Shown: positions 44,601 through 52,975, numbered from the stretch's first letter. The stretch is DNA of 64,000 bases from Planctomycetaceae bacterium (GCA_004556055.1 SFIW01000003.1:1-64000); one strand, 5' to 3'. The notes: generated by a model from the sequence alone, not told the origin. Translations and numbers: made by a program.

Positions 44601-45259
44601 TCGAAGTCGTTTTCGCGGACAAAAACGCCAGCTCCGAGCTCGTTGACTATGTCTCTTTGATCGAAGAAGAATTGAACGTGAAGTCGGTCAACTTTATCGA
44701 CCGCGCCGATCACTACGTTTCGTACGCGATCGTTCCCGATCTCAAGAAGCTCGGTCCGAAATTCGGACGCGCGTTGCCTCTTGTAAAGAAGGCGTTGAAC
44801 GACCTCGACGGCGCAGCGGCGAACGCGGAAATGACCGCGAACGGTAAATTGACGTTGGCGTTGTCGGACGGTTCGAGCGTCGAGCTGAGTTCGGACGAAG
44901 TTCAGGCGCGTCTCGTCGCGAAGGAAGGTTTTGCGGCGTCCCAAGGCGCGAGTTGCGTCGTCGTTATTTCGACGGAACTCACTCCAGAGCTCATCGCCGA
45001 AGGGTTGGCGCGCGAGTTGGTTCGCGCGATCCAGGATCGTCGTAAGGAACTTAAATGCGACTACGTCGACCGCATCGCCGTCGGCGTCGAAGGCGCTTCC
45101 GACGCGCTTGTTTCCGCCGTTAAGAACTTTGAGGATTACGTCAAACGCGAGACTCTCGCCTTGGAGCTGAACTTCGGAGCTCTTTCCGACGTCGAAGGCT
45201 CGTCCGTCCAGATCGACGGCGCTACTCTTTCCTTGTTCGTTAAGACGCTCAAAGCGTAG
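41651..45259 (+). CDS. ileS: isoleucyl-tRNA synthetase (type 2-like)
   Basis: 1202 residues, longer than the usual 930-1050 of bacterial IleRS. The nucleotide-binding HIGH motif appears as PHPGHC near residue 67, and the second motif is intact at KMSKSLKN near residue 723. The first half reads GWDTHGLPVEVEV, a CP1 editing domain, and WALSRERYWGTPLP, all typical IleRS. The eukaryote-like (type 2) flavour (GGTALSSGEVGQGY, no C-terminal Cys4 zinc site) suggests the mupirocin-insensitive class, as an inference. Class I enzyme charging tRNA-Ile with proofreading of valine. Followed by a weak hairpin, then purN. Confidence 0.95.
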   Translation: MANEQPNSDVSSESLLSTSANFPQNEELIIKRWRELGVYQESLKRRRESNKGSFVFYEGPPTANGIPHPGHCLTRAMKDLYPRYKTMKGYFCERKAGWDTHGLPVEVEVGKELVKEGLIKENSKEEIERFGLEPFVHRCIANVFRYTSQWEELTERIGFWVDLRNAYVTYHRSFVESVWFALKNFFDRGLLYQGHKIVWWWAQGGTALSSGEVGQGYRQVGDPSVFVRCPIINESSDSKWDAVDLLVWTTTPWTLPSNQFVAVHPDLEYSVIKLTTKEGVEDTRAMIVASALVDTVASKIKATTNVLFTCKGSELLDKRYQPPFDCFYKEQGSLKGRLKDGGEIYRAWRVVPATYVTIDSGTGLVHQAGAFGEDDFNVLVEQQERFVEGDAPELLCAVAPNGKFTSVFPEFEGRWVKEADKDIIRAMKERGVLYWQEQYLHDYPFCWRAPNDPLIQYPRRSWFVRTTDFTEQMLENNSHINWIPEHIRDGRFGHFLAGKVDWALSRERYWGTPLPVWECEETGYQEAIGSYDELLSKPGAAGVEVWQAARDAAKKEKGDAWTEKDEELWNHLRVHKPYIDAVTYDSPKAPGKKMRRVPEVIDCWFDSGSMPFAQFGFPHAEGSKELFKKHFPADFISEAIDQTRGWFYSQVAISTLLFGDKESRKAIGIDKDFPHPFKNCIVLGLMLAEWYENNADKLDIRLTEKEALEAFGKGKFTKRVGKMSKSLKNYRLPKEIFDKYGADALRWYFFANQAPWNSIVYSENSIKDSLPEFMIRLMNVVSFFKVYQKIDGFAPERELDLAAIKNAGAMLTPEDLATASSYRPVSERAELDRWLLSELHSTVKFVDERLDAYDHFVACGKITAFVDSLSNWYVRRSRDRFWSGEESQSKKDAYWTLYETLITLAKLIAPFTPFISERIWLLMTENFGDAALASVHWCDYPVANESVVDPVLARKMAHVREIVSLGHNARTCAKLKVRQPLSGIEVVFADKNASSELVDYVSLIEEELNVKSVNFIDRADHYVSYAIVPDLKKLGPKFGRALPLVKKALNDLDGAAANAEMTANGKLTLALSDGSSVELSSDEVQARLVAKEGFAASQGASCVVVISTELTPELIAEGLARELVRAIQDRRKELKCDYVDRIAVGVEGASDALVSAVKNFEDYVKRETLALELNFGALSDVEGSSVQIDGATLSLFVKTLKA

Positions 45260-45271
45260 CGTTCTAAATAC

Positions 45272-45310
45272 GCGCGTCGCGCGGCCTCTTCGCGTCGACG
45301 CGCTTTGCTT
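45272..45310 (+). terminator. terminator candidate after ileS
   Basis: GCGCGTCG (45272-45279) pairs with CGACGCGC (45296-45303), followed by TTTGCTTT. Confidence 0.5.
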
Positions 45311-45354
45311 TCATTAAGTCGATATGTCATTTACTGAATAGGAGTGTGTGCAAA

Positions 45355-46002
45355 ATGACTCTTCATCTCGCCGTTTTGATTTCCGGACAAGGACGCACCT
45401 TGAAGAACCTTCTTGACGTGATTGATCGCGGCGAACTCGACGCGACTGTCGACATTGTCATCGCGAGTAAAAAAGACTGCAAAGGTTTGCAGTACGCCGA
45501 TCAGAAGAAGATCCCGATTGCGATCGTCGAAAGCCATTGTTACGAGACGAAGGAGGCGTTTAGCGAGGCCGTCTTCAGAGAATGTCGCCACAAGATGGTC
45601 GACTACGTCGTCATGGCCGGTTACCTCAAATTCTTGCTCGTTCCGAACGACTTTAAAGATCGCGTCCTCAACATTCACCCGTCCCTCATTCCTTCCTTCT
45701 GCGGCGAGGGAATGTACGGTCGTCGCGTCCACGAACAAGTTCTCGCGCGCGGCGTGAAGGTTTCCGGCGCGACTGTTCATTTTGTCGACAATATCTACGA
45801 CAACGGACCGATCATCCTTCAGAAAGTGGTTGACGTCTATAGCTCCGACACGGTCGACGTCCTTAGCGACCGCGTTTTGTACGAGGCGGAATTCATCGCT
45901 TATCCCGAAGCGCTGCGCCTGATCTCCGAGGGACGCGTTGAGATCGTCAACCATCCGACGACAGGTGCGCGCACGGTGAAAATTTTGGAAAAGGCGCAAT
46001 GA
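45355..46002 (+). CDS. purN: phosphoribosylglycinamide formyltransferase (GART)
   Basis: 215 residues from the ATG at 45355, which has AGGAG 10 bases upstream; the GTG at 45346 is too close to that site. PurN features: an N-terminal ISGQGRTLKNLL nucleotide loop (usually GSGSNLQ), MAGYLKFL, VLNIHPSLIPSF with the catalytic Asn-His pair, and SGATVHFVDNIYDNGPII with the catalytic Asp. It transfers the formyl group of 10-formyl-THF to glycinamide ribonucleotide in purine synthesis. No other pur gene is adjacent, although punA nearby handles purine salvage. Confidence 0.93.
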   Translation: MTLHLAVLISGQGRTLKNLLDVIDRGELDATVDIVIASKKDCKGLQYADQKKIPIAIVESHCYETKEAFSEAVFRECRHKMVDYVVMAGYLKFLLVPNDFKDRVLNIHPSLIPSFCGEGMYGRRVHEQVLARGVKVSGATVHFVDNIYDNGPIILQKVVDVYSSDTVDVLSDRVLYEAEFIAYPEALRLISEGRVEIVNHPTTGARTVKILEKAQ

Positions 46003-46035
46003 CGACGACATTACGCAAAGAGTAGACGTTTTGAC

Positions 46036-46068
46036 GGGAGCGCGCTCTTGTAGCGACGCTCCCTTTTT
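46036..46068 (+). terminator. terminator after purN
   Basis: GGGAGCG (46036-46042) pairs with CGCTCCC (46057-46063), followed by TTTTT. Confidence 0.85.
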
Positions 46069-46103
46069 ATATTTTTTCGCTCCTGTAACATAGAATTGAA
46101 TTC

Positions 46104-47696
46104 ATGGACTCCTTCTTATTTGCCGCCCAGGAAACTCAGAGAAGCCTTTTTCCTCTGATTGTCACTGGAGTATTTGTATTAGTTATCTTGTCGATCGCCG
46201 CGTGGGGAATGAAGAAAACGTCGAATACGAACGACTTTTTTCTCGGCGGAAGCGCGCTTGGCCCATGGATCTTGGCGCTCTCTTACGGGGCGGCGTATTT
46301 TAGCGCCGTCGTCTTCATTGGATTTGCGGGCGTATACGGATGGAGCGTCTCTTTTCGCTCATTGTGGATCGGGCTTATGAACGGCGTCGTAGGAAGCCTC
46401 GCGGCGTGGCTCGTGCTGGGCCCCGCCACGCGAAGAATGACGCGTCGACTTGACGCCGCGACGACGCCCGCGTTTTTCCTTGAACGTTACGGTTCAAAAG
46501 GAATGAAAATCGTCGGGGCCGTCGTCGTTTTCCTCTTCCTTCTCCCATATTCGGCGTCGGTCTTCGCAGGGTTGACGTATCTCTTCAAAGAGGTCTTTAA
46601 CGTTTCGATGACGACCGCGCTCACAATGATAACCGTCACGACGGGAGTCTATCTTGTGATGGGCGGTTATAAGGCCGCCGCGCGAATCGACTTCATCCAA
46701 GGAACGATCATGTTTTTCGGCGCGTTGAGCATGGTCTGGTTCGTCTTCTCATACTTCGCGAAAGACTTGGGCTCCTACGCCGACGTCGTTGAAAACGCCG
46801 TCAAACTCTATCGCGGAAGATTGGAAGGCGTCGTCGATCCAATTCAATCGACTCCGATTAAACCAATGCCCGACTGGCTCTTCTGGTCCGTCGTCTTCAT
46901 GACCTCCGTCGCTCCGTGGGGCCTTCCGCAGATGGTTCATAAGTTCTACGCGATCAAAGACGAAAAGCAGATCGTCAAGGGCGCGATCGTCTGCTGCGTC
47001 TTCGCCGCGTTGGTCGGCGTCGCCGCGTACACGATCGGTTCGCTCTCGCACCTTCTTCCCCCCGAAGTGTTGCAGACGACTCTCAACGCCGACGGAACGG
47101 CGATCGATTTCAATAAGCTCGTGCCGACGATGCTCGTCGCATGCCTTCCTTCGTGGTTCCTCGCGATTGTGCTGCTCCTCGTTCTTTCCGCGTCGACGTC
47201 GACCCTCTGTTCTCTGGCGTTGACCTCCTCCGCCGCGATTAGCCTCGACCTCGTTAAGGGGTTCGTTCTGCCGAACGCTTCGGAGAAGACGCACTTGACG
47301 ATTTTCCGACTATGCTGCGCCGTCTTTCTCGTCTGCTCGTATCTCATCGCGCTCTTCAATCCGAGCTGGATCGTCGCGCTCACCGCGCTAAGCTGGGGCG
47401 CTATTTGCGGCGGGTTCCTCGCGCCTTACGTCTACGGACTATTCTGGAGAGGAACGACGAAATGCGGAGCCGCCGCGGGAATGGCGTCGGGTATTATCGT
47501 TGCGAACGCGATATATTGGGGCGTCTTTATCTGCCAAGGCCCCGCCGCCGCGAAGAGCTTCTCGCCCGTCACGGCGTCGATCGCGATGGTATTTCCATTC
47601 TTCGTCGTTCCCGTTGTGAGCGCGATGACGAAAAAACTTGAACCAGAACGCGTAAAACGCGCCTTTGGAGACGCTTACGACGAAGCGAACTCTTGA
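46104..47696 (+). CDS. sodium:solute symporter family protein
   Basis: 530 residues with about 13 hydrophobic segments, the SSS (LeuT-fold) layout. Family motifs: AWGMKKTSNTNDFFLGGSAL, ALSYGAAYFSAVVFIGFAG (Na+/substrate helix TM1-2), MGGYKAAARIDFIQGTIMF and SASTSTLCSLALTSSAAIS (Na2 site region). It imports a small organic solute (for example an amino acid, sugar, pantothenate or carboxylate) with sodium; the substrate cannot be named from sequence. No ribosome site precedes the ATG and a TAGAAT lies only seven bases upstream (46091-46096), so the mRNA might be nearly leaderless. The stop overlaps the region where the tail-specific protease promoter begins. Confidence 0.9.
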   Translation: MDSFLFAAQETQRSLFPLIVTGVFVLVILSIAAWGMKKTSNTNDFFLGGSALGPWILALSYGAAYFSAVVFIGFAGVYGWSVSFRSLWIGLMNGVVGSLAAWLVLGPATRRMTRRLDAATTPAFFLERYGSKGMKIVGAVVVFLFLLPYSASVFAGLTYLFKEVFNVSMTTALTMITVTTGVYLVMGGYKAAARIDFIQGTIMFFGALSMVWFVFSYFAKDLGSYADVVENAVKLYRGRLEGVVDPIQSTPIKPMPDWLFWSVVFMTSVAPWGLPQMVHKFYAIKDEKQIVKGAIVCCVFAALVGVAAYTIGSLSHLLPPEVLQTTLNADGTAIDFNKLVPTMLVACLPSWFLAIVLLLVLSASTSTLCSLALTSSAAISLDLVKGFVLPNASEKTHLTIFRLCCAVFLVCSYLIALFNPSWIVALTALSWGAICGGFLAPYVYGLFWRGTTKCGAAAGMASGIIVANAIYWGVFICQGPAAAKSFSPVTASIAMVFPFFVVPVVSAMTKKLEPERVKRAFGDAYDEANS

Positions 47697-47725
47697 GATT
47701 TCACACGCTTTTTGTCAAATCGCTC

Positions 47726-47755
47726 TTGCGCGTTACGCGTCTAAACGGGTATAGT
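47726..47755 (+). promoter_or_regulatory. promoter of the tail-specific protease gene
   Basis: TTGCGC (47726-47731), 18 bases, TATAGT (47750-47755); leader of about 155 bases to the ATG at 47918. Confidence 0.5.
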
Positions 47756-47917
47756 AACGCAATGCCCGCGTCGCGTCGGAATGGCGAGGGCGTTTTGAAA
47801 AAATTTGAGAAAAAGACGCAAGAGGGCGCGCCGAGCGGATACTATCGTCTAGGCGCCGCCCGCGTTGTTTGTAGCGCGGTATCGCGCGTATTTTATTATG
47901 AACGTAAAGGACGACGA

Positions 47918-50122
47918 ATGACAAAATGCTACGACGGACGAAGAGCGCGCTGGGCTTCGTTCTCTCTTGGCCTGATTCTGGCGATTTCTTCATGTTGCGC
48001 GGCGTGCGGCGCGGCTTACGAAACGACAAAAGAGGATAATACGGCGTTGGTTCCGACCACGCGCGACAAACAGATCGCGATCAATTTTACGCGACTCCTT
48101 AAGGCGCGTCACGTCTCGAAAATGCCTCTCGACGAAAAGATCTCGCAACGCGGCTTCGAACTCTTTCTCAAAGCGATCGATCCGACTAAGCTCTATTTCA
48201 ATCAGCAAGACGTCGACGAATTTACCAAAGAATACGCGACTTCCGTCGCTCAGCAGGCGAGCAAGGGCGTTTTGACCCCCGCGTTTGTCATTTATAACCG
48301 CTATTTAAAGCGCGTCGACGAGCGTTGCGCGATCGCCGACGAGTTGCTCGCCGCTAATCAGTTCGACTTCACCGTCGACGAAGAATTCCTTCGCGACAAC
48401 GACGCCGCGACCTATCCGAAAACGCCGGAAGAAGTCCGCGACCGTATGCGCAAACGCGTCAAGTTTGAGCTCCTCGCGCTCGAAGCCGAAGAACGCGATA
48501 AGCACAAGGAAGCCAAGGAGACTGCCGCCGACGACGCTCAGACCGAACCTACCGTAGCTCCCGTCGCCCCTGATCGCCCCGACGACCCCGTTTCGAAGTT
48601 GACGCGTCGTTATCACACCCTCCAGAAGCGTCTTCATCAAACATCGAACGACGACCTTCTTGAAATCTACCTCACTGCGATTTCCAACGCCTTCGATCCG
48701 CACTCCACCTACATGTCTCCGAAATCCTTCGAGAACTTTATGATTCAGATCGGTCTAAATCTCGAAGGAATCGGCGCGACGCTCCAGTGGGACGACGGCT
48801 ACACCGTTGTGAAGCGCATCGTGAAGGGAAGCCCCGCGGAGAAGCAGGGCGAGCTTAAGGAAGAGGACAAGATCGTCGCGGTCGGTCAAGGCGTAGACGG
48901 TCCGATGGAAGACGTCGTCGATATGAAATTGACGGACGTCGTCGACAAAATCCGCGGCAAGGGCGGCACAATCGTTCGTCTCGACGTCGTTTCTCCCGAC
49001 GGAAAGAAGAAGCAAATCTCCATCGTCCGCGAAAAGGTCGATCTTGAAGACAGCGCCGCTCAATCCGCGATCTTCGACGTCAAAGGAAACGGAGAATTTG
49101 TCGACGTTGCCAAGAACGAAGGCGCCAAGAAAGAAGGATTGCGCGTCGGCGTGATCGATCTGCCAAGCTTCTATCTCGACATGAAGGCGAAGGACGGCGA
49201 AGGCGGGCGCAGCGTCAGCTCCGACGTGCGCCAAATCTTGGCTGAATTCAACGCGAACGACGTCGACGCGTGCGTCGTCGATCTCCGCTACAACGGCGGC
49301 GGCTCGTTGCCTGAAGCGGTCGCTCTGACCGGGCTCTTCATCAAGACGGGAGCCGTCGTTCAGACAAAACCTTCCGAGTTCGGCGACCGTCCGCGATCCT
49401 TGAACGATCCGGATCCGTCGATCCAGTGGACGAAGCCCCTCGTCGTCTTGACGAGTCGCTTGAGCGCGAGCGCGAGCGAAATTTTCGCGGGCGCTATCAA
49501 AGATTATCGCCGCGGCGTCATCGTCGGCGATGAAACGACGCACGGTAAAGGCTCCGTTCAGTCGATGATGGAGATCTCCGACGCGATCTTTGGCAAGCTC
49601 CTCTCGCGCGGAAGCGACAATCTTGGTTCTTTGAAGATCACTATCCAGGGATACTACCTCCCCGGCGGCGAATCTCCTCAGCTCCAAGGCGTGCGTTCCG
49701 ACGTTATCCTTCCGCAGTTCACGAGCGTCCTCGAAGATATCGCCGAATCGGATCTCGACTATCCTCTTGTTTTCGAAAAGGTCGAGCCCGCGAACTATCC
49801 CGTCTTCGATTTCGTGACGCCTGAAATCGTCAAGGCGCTTTCGGCGAAATCTGCGGCGCGCGTCGCGAAGTCGAAGGACTTTGCCGAAGAGCTCGATAAG
49901 ATGAATATCTATAAAGAAAGCAAGCTCCGCAAGGCGACTCCGCTGAATCGCGAAAAGTACTTCGCCGAACTCGATAAGCTCGACACGAACAAAGAAGAGA
50001 CGGAGAAGATGGAAGAGAGCGTTTTGGGGGGCGACGGCGTCAAGAGGGACTACTATCTTGACGAATGTCTTGAAATCACGAAGGATTACTGCGAAGCTCT
50101 TATGGCGAAATCCGCAATATGA
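47918..50122 (+). CDS. prc: tail-specific protease (Prc/Tsp, S41A)
   Basis: 734 residues from the ATG at 47918, six bases after AAAGGA; an in-frame start at 47693 would add an unlikely 75 residues and overlap the symporter. A signal/anchor helix (ASFSLGLILAISSCCAACG) exports it. Domain order: helical N-domain, PDZ (LNLEGIGATLQWDDGYTVVK), S41 peptidase with the Ser-Lys dyad in SRLSASASEIFAGA and THGKGSVQ, and a C-terminal DUF3340-type region. It degrades or trims periplasmic proteins from their C-termini. Length is somewhat above the 682 of E. coli Prc, owing to an Ala/Glu-rich insert (KEAKETAADDAQTEPTVAP) before the PDZ. Confidence 0.93.
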   Translation: MTKCYDGRRARWASFSLGLILAISSCCAACGAAYETTKEDNTALVPTTRDKQIAINFTRLLKARHVSKMPLDEKISQRGFELFLKAIDPTKLYFNQQDVDEFTKEYATSVAQQASKGVLTPAFVIYNRYLKRVDERCAIADELLAANQFDFTVDEEFLRDNDAATYPKTPEEVRDRMRKRVKFELLALEAEERDKHKEAKETAADDAQTEPTVAPVAPDRPDDPVSKLTRRYHTLQKRLHQTSNDDLLEIYLTAISNAFDPHSTYMSPKSFENFMIQIGLNLEGIGATLQWDDGYTVVKRIVKGSPAEKQGELKEEDKIVAVGQGVDGPMEDVVDMKLTDVVDKIRGKGGTIVRLDVVSPDGKKKQISIVREKVDLEDSAAQSAIFDVKGNGEFVDVAKNEGAKKEGLRVGVIDLPSFYLDMKAKDGEGGRSVSSDVRQILAEFNANDVDACVVDLRYNGGGSLPEAVALTGLFIKTGAVVQTKPSEFGDRPRSLNDPDPSIQWTKPLVVLTSRLSASASEIFAGAIKDYRRGVIVGDETTHGKGSVQSMMEISDAIFGKLLSRGSDNLGSLKITIQGYYLPGGESPQLQGVRSDVILPQFTSVLEDIAESDLDYPLVFEKVEPANYPVFDFVTPEIVKALSAKSAARVAKSKDFAEELDKMNIYKESKLRKATPLNREKYFAELDKLDTNKEETEKMEESVLGGDGVKRDYYLDECLEITKDYCEALMAKSAI

Positions 50123-50158
50123 CGCTTGACCGTCTATGACGACTTGACGATAATGGCG

Positions 50159-50198
50159 ACTGCGACGCGCTTTCTCGACGCGCCGCAGTTCTTTTTTT
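50159..50198 (+). terminator. terminator after prc
   Basis: ACTGCG (50159-50164) pairs with CGCAGT (50184-50189), with additional ACGCG/CGCG pairing inside, then TTCTTTTTTT. Confidence 0.7.
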
Positions 50199-50226
50199 AC
50201 GTGACTTCTTGGCAAAGGGGTTTGCA

Positions 50227-50742
50227 ATGAAATATACGGTGGAACTCGAATCCCCCGACTATTCTTTTCGCGCGAAACATTTCGTCGCGTTTCCTCAAGA
50301 GACTGGAACCGACGCGCCGTGGATAGGCGAACTTCTCCATGAGCATTGCTTTACGGCGAGCGTCAAGGCGTCGGGCCCTCTCGACGAATCGGACTGCGTT
50401 TTTGATTTTATCGCGGCGCGCGACGCATTGCTGGAAATTCTAGCGGAGTTTGACGGACAGACCCTCGTCGGAACGAAGACTCCGTGCGTTGAGTACGAGA
50501 TCGAGCCGCTGCGCGACGAACTCAAGATCGCGTGGAAGGGACTCCCGGCGGAGCGCGTCGACGTCGTTTCTCTTTCTTCCGCACGGTGGATCGAAGGAAA
50601 GAACGCTTCCGCAGAGAAGATCGCCGAAACGATTCTCCTAGAATGGATCAAACGCCTGCGTCTCTCCTTTCCGCAAGAAGAGTATTTCTTCACCCTTCGA
50701 CTTCAAGAAGAGCCTGGGTCTTTCGTGGAAGTCTCGATCTGA
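50227..50742 (+). CDS. 6-pyruvoyl-tetrahydropterin synthase/QueD-like protein
   Basis: 171 residues from the ATG at 50227, which follows AAAGGGG at a 6-base spacing. The T-fold zinc ligands are visible: FRAKHFVAFP gives the first His and LLHEHCF the His-x-His pair; ASGPLDESDCVFDFIAARD matches the G-x-L-D-x-x-G-M-V-x-D-F segment. The cysteine that usually lies just before the HxH in QueD/PTPS is not present (GELLHEHC), so the catalytic role is uncertain. Homologues make 6-carboxytetrahydropterin (queuosine pathway) or tetrahydrobiopterin. No other queuosine gene is nearby. Followed by a terminator shared with the convergent lipoprotein gene. Confidence 0.75.
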   Translation: MKYTVELESPDYSFRAKHFVAFPQETGTDAPWIGELLHEHCFTASVKASGPLDESDCVFDFIAARDALLEILAEFDGQTLVGTKTPCVEYEIEPLRDELKIAWKGLPAERVDVVSLSSARWIEGKNASAEKIAETILLEWIKRLRLSFPQEEYFFTLRLQEEPGSFVEVSI

Positions 50743-50796
50743 CGCGGCGTCGCGAGCGCCGGGAGGCGTCGACGATCTCTCTTTCTTAGCAGACAA

Positions 50797-50830
50797 AAAA
50801 CGCTCGGGCGTCTTTGGCTCGGGCGTTTTT
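50797..50830. terminator. terminator between queD-like gene and lipoprotein gene (convergent)
   Basis: AAAACGC (50797-50803) pairs with GCGTTTT (from 50823) around the two CTCGGGC copies; A-rich left and T-rich right flanks, so usable in both directions. Confidence 0.7.
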
Positions 50831-50856
50831 AATGTCGCGGACGGGTAGGCCGTTTT

Positions 50857-51363
50857 TCAGAAGAATTCGGCGACGTCGATCGCTTTTTCTTTATCGGCGG
50901 GAACGGAAACGGAGACAGGGGTCGTTTGAGCGCTGGTCAGATCAGCCGGGACGACTTTGGGGAGACTCTTAATCTCGGCGTCGCGTAGTGCGTTATATTT
51001 GTCGATTTCACTGCGATCCATGCTCGCCATATCGTCGGCGGTGAGTTCAGGCTTGGTGGGTTCGGGGTCTTTGCGGAGCTGAACTTTGAAGGTTCCTTCG
51101 GGAGAACCGGGGGCGGAGAAGTTTGCGTAGGTGGTTTTGACGACGCAAACGCCGGACGCGTCGGTCTTTCCGCCGACGATGACGCCGCTGATCGGCGTGT
51201 CGGGAATAAGGGCGACGTCGACGCCTTCAATCGGATCGGAACCGTTTGTGACGGTGATCGTGCATGGAGAAACTTTGGGGAATCCGGAAGGTTTTCCGGA
51301 ACAACCCAGAATCAACGCGGACGCCATGACGACGACGAGGGAGAGAAGAGATACTTTTTTCAT
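50857..51363 (-). CDS. small secreted lipoprotein with Ig-like/carboxypeptidase-regulatory-like fold
   Basis: 168 residues. Lipoprotein signal MKKVSLLSLVVVMASALILGC with lipobox LILGC, then a Ser/Pro-rich linker. The core is a beta-sandwich pattern: PCTITVTNGSDPIEGVDVAL followed by GGKTDASGVCVVKT and a helical insert (SEIDKYNALRDAEI region), much like the lipoprotein at 384-893 (shared T-D-A-x-G turn, R-K-D-P strand). Anchored to a membrane and exported; function unknown. It lies 126 bases downstream of a DUF1559 gene with a terminator between (51430), unlike the tight pair at 26107-27681. Confidence 0.8.
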   Translation of the reverse strand: MKKVSLLSLVVVMASALILGCSGKPSGFPKVSPCTITVTNGSDPIEGVDVALIPDTPISGVIVGGKTDASGVCVVKTTYANFSAPGSPEGTFKVQLRKDPEPTKPELTADDMASMDRSEIDKYNALRDAEIKSLPKVVPADLTSAQTTPVSVSVPADKEKAIDVAEFF

Positions 51364-51429
51364 AATGAGTTACCGTCGGAATGGAAAAGTTGAACCGCGA
51401 TTGCGACGCGGTGAAACAGGCGATATGAA

Positions 51430-51465
51430 AAGAAGACGCTTTGCTCGAAGGTAAAGCGTCTTCTT
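51430..51465 (-). terminator. terminator of the DUF1559 gene at 51490
   Basis: Perfect 13-bp stem AAGAAGACGCTTT (51430-51442)/AAAGCGTCTTCTT (51453-51465). On the minus strand it is followed by TTTTCAT, so it terminates the DUF1559 transcript ahead of the lipoprotein gene. Confidence 0.8.
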
Positions 51466-51489
51466 AGAATGGTGCGTTAGACGCGTCGA

Positions 51490-52596
51490 TCAAAGGGAAG
51501 TGGTCTCGCCGGCGTTGACGGTTCCAAGAGCGCCCCAAACGCCGAAGGGAGACTTGCTCGAGAATTCGCGACCGTGCGACGCGGCGGTGGTGGGGTATTT
51601 CGACCCGTTCGGATCGGCGTCCATATCGCCGCAGTCGATCGTTTCGGAGATGAAACGGACGCTGCCGTCGACCATCGCGGCGTTGACGCCGCCGGAGTGG
51701 TTCGACTGCGCGGAGCAGATACCGAAGCCCCAACCTGTTTGACCGCAGTCGCCGCCGTAGTTGCTCGCGTTAGGAGAGTTCGGGGGGAGAATCGTCTGGA
51801 AGCCGGTCGCGCGGACGTTGCCGTCGGCGAAGCAGTTTCCGCGGCTATAGTTGCACGCGCCCTTGGTGAAGACGGTGCGATCGTTCGAATCGACGATATT
51901 GAGGACGTTGCGCGGAACTTGAACTTCGCTCGTCCCCATGAGCGCGACGCCGCCCTTGACCTTGTTGGTGTTCTGGGTTGTGCCGGCGATCATTTCGGCG
52001 TAGGCGATCGTGTTGGAGGTGCCGTCGGTGATGGCGCTGATGTTGCGCGTCACGACGTGGCGGGCGTCGGCGGCGTTATTGATGTAGAGACCGCCGGGGA
52101 AGAAACCGCGAGAGGTCATTGCGGATTCGTCGGTTTGGCAGATCGAGTCGCCCCACGAACCGGCGTAGTTCGTTTTCGCGGCGTCGTTGATCCACGAGGA
52201 ATTCTGAGACGAATTTCCGTCGGAGGGGCAGAGAAGGTAGGGTACGGACTTGTTGTACAAACGGTCGTTGTTCCATTGGCAGTTGGTGAAGTTGCCTTTA
52301 CGCATTTCGTCGTAATAGGCTCCCTGTTCCGCGTAAGGCATGATCCAGACGAGGTGTCCGATGTAGTGAAAACTGGACTCGGGGACGCCGCCGCGCGCGG
52401 GCTGGAAGGAGTTGTGCGCGTCATGATACATCTGCGACGCGAGGAGGATCTGCTTGAGATTGTTCGTGCATTGCATACGACGAGCCGCTTCACGCGCCGC
52501 TTGAACTGCGGGAAGAAGTAGTCCGATCAAGATACCGATGATTGCAATGACGACGAGTAATTCGACTAGCGTAAAGCCCTTGGTTCGCTTACTCAT
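51490..52596 (-). CDS. DUF1559 (SBP_bac_10) pilin-like protein
   Basis: 368 residues, GGAG upstream of the ATG. Prepilin-type leader KRTKGFTLVELLVVIA, then LPAVQAAREAARRMQC and NNLKQILLASQMYHDAHNSF. Later landmarks: LLCPSDGNSSQ, ITDGTSNTIAYAE, HSGGVNAAMVDGSVRF and the conserved tail SPFGVWGALGTVNAGETTSL. It has its own promoter (52696-52724) and terminator, and is followed on the same strand by a lipoprotein gene. Function as for the other DUF1559 proteins of the window: exported, surface-associated, mechanism unknown. Confidence 0.93.
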   Translation of the reverse strand: MSKRTKGFTLVELLVVIAIIGILIGLLLPAVQAAREAARRMQCTNNLKQILLASQMYHDAHNSFQPARGGVPESSFHYIGHLVWIMPYAEQGAYYDEMRKGNFTNCQWNNDRLYNKSVPYLLCPSDGNSSQNSSWINDAAKTNYAGSWGDSICQTDESAMTSRGFFPGGLYINNAADARHVVTRNISAITDGTSNTIAYAEMIAGTTQNTNKVKGGVALMGTSEVQVPRNVLNIVDSNDRTVFTKGACNYSRGNCFADGNVRATGFQTILPPNSPNASNYGGDCGQTGWGFGICSAQSNHSGGVNAAMVDGSVRFISETIDCGDMDADPNGSKYPTTAASHGREFSSKSPFGVWGALGTVNAGETTSL

Positions 52597-52645
52597 GGTT
52601 ATGATCTCCGGAAAAAAATAAGGAAAAGAGAAAAACGGGTTTTAC

Positions 52646-52670
52646 CTGTGAAGAAACACATTTCTCACAG
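52646..52670 (-). other. hairpin in the DUF1559 leader
   Basis: CTGTGA...GAAA (52646-52655) pairs with TTTCTCACAG (52661-52670) with one bulged base. It lies 50 bases before the ATG at 52596, where it could affect translation or message stability. Confidence 0.45.
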
Positions 52671-52695
52671 AAAGCCTTAATTGTGATAGGATTTA

Positions 52696-52724
52696 ATTGT
52701 CATTAATTGAAAAAGAAATGTCAA
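52696..52724 (-). promoter_or_regulatory. promoter of the DUF1559 gene at 51490
   Basis: On the minus strand TTGACA (52724-52719), 17 bases, GACAAT (52701-52696). The 52725-53139 region otherwise holds only the asd promoter and AT-rich sequence. Confidence 0.5.
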
Positions 52725-52975
52725 CGGCCTTTTTTAAATCATTGTCAGCGCGATGATTTTTTGCGGTCATAGTGTAGAAGCGCCATTGTCGAGCTATTAT
52801 TTTATTTCGGTTTGCGAAGGCGTGAGCGAATCTAAAGAAGTAGGGAGTCTTCTGCTCAGCGAGAGGGATAGTCAAAGAGTGAAAGATTTCAGAAAAAATT
52901 GAAATAATGTTAGTCTTTTCTAATAAAATTTTCCAAAAAACCGCCGTTTTACTCCCTTTTCGGTTGTCTTTCCTA

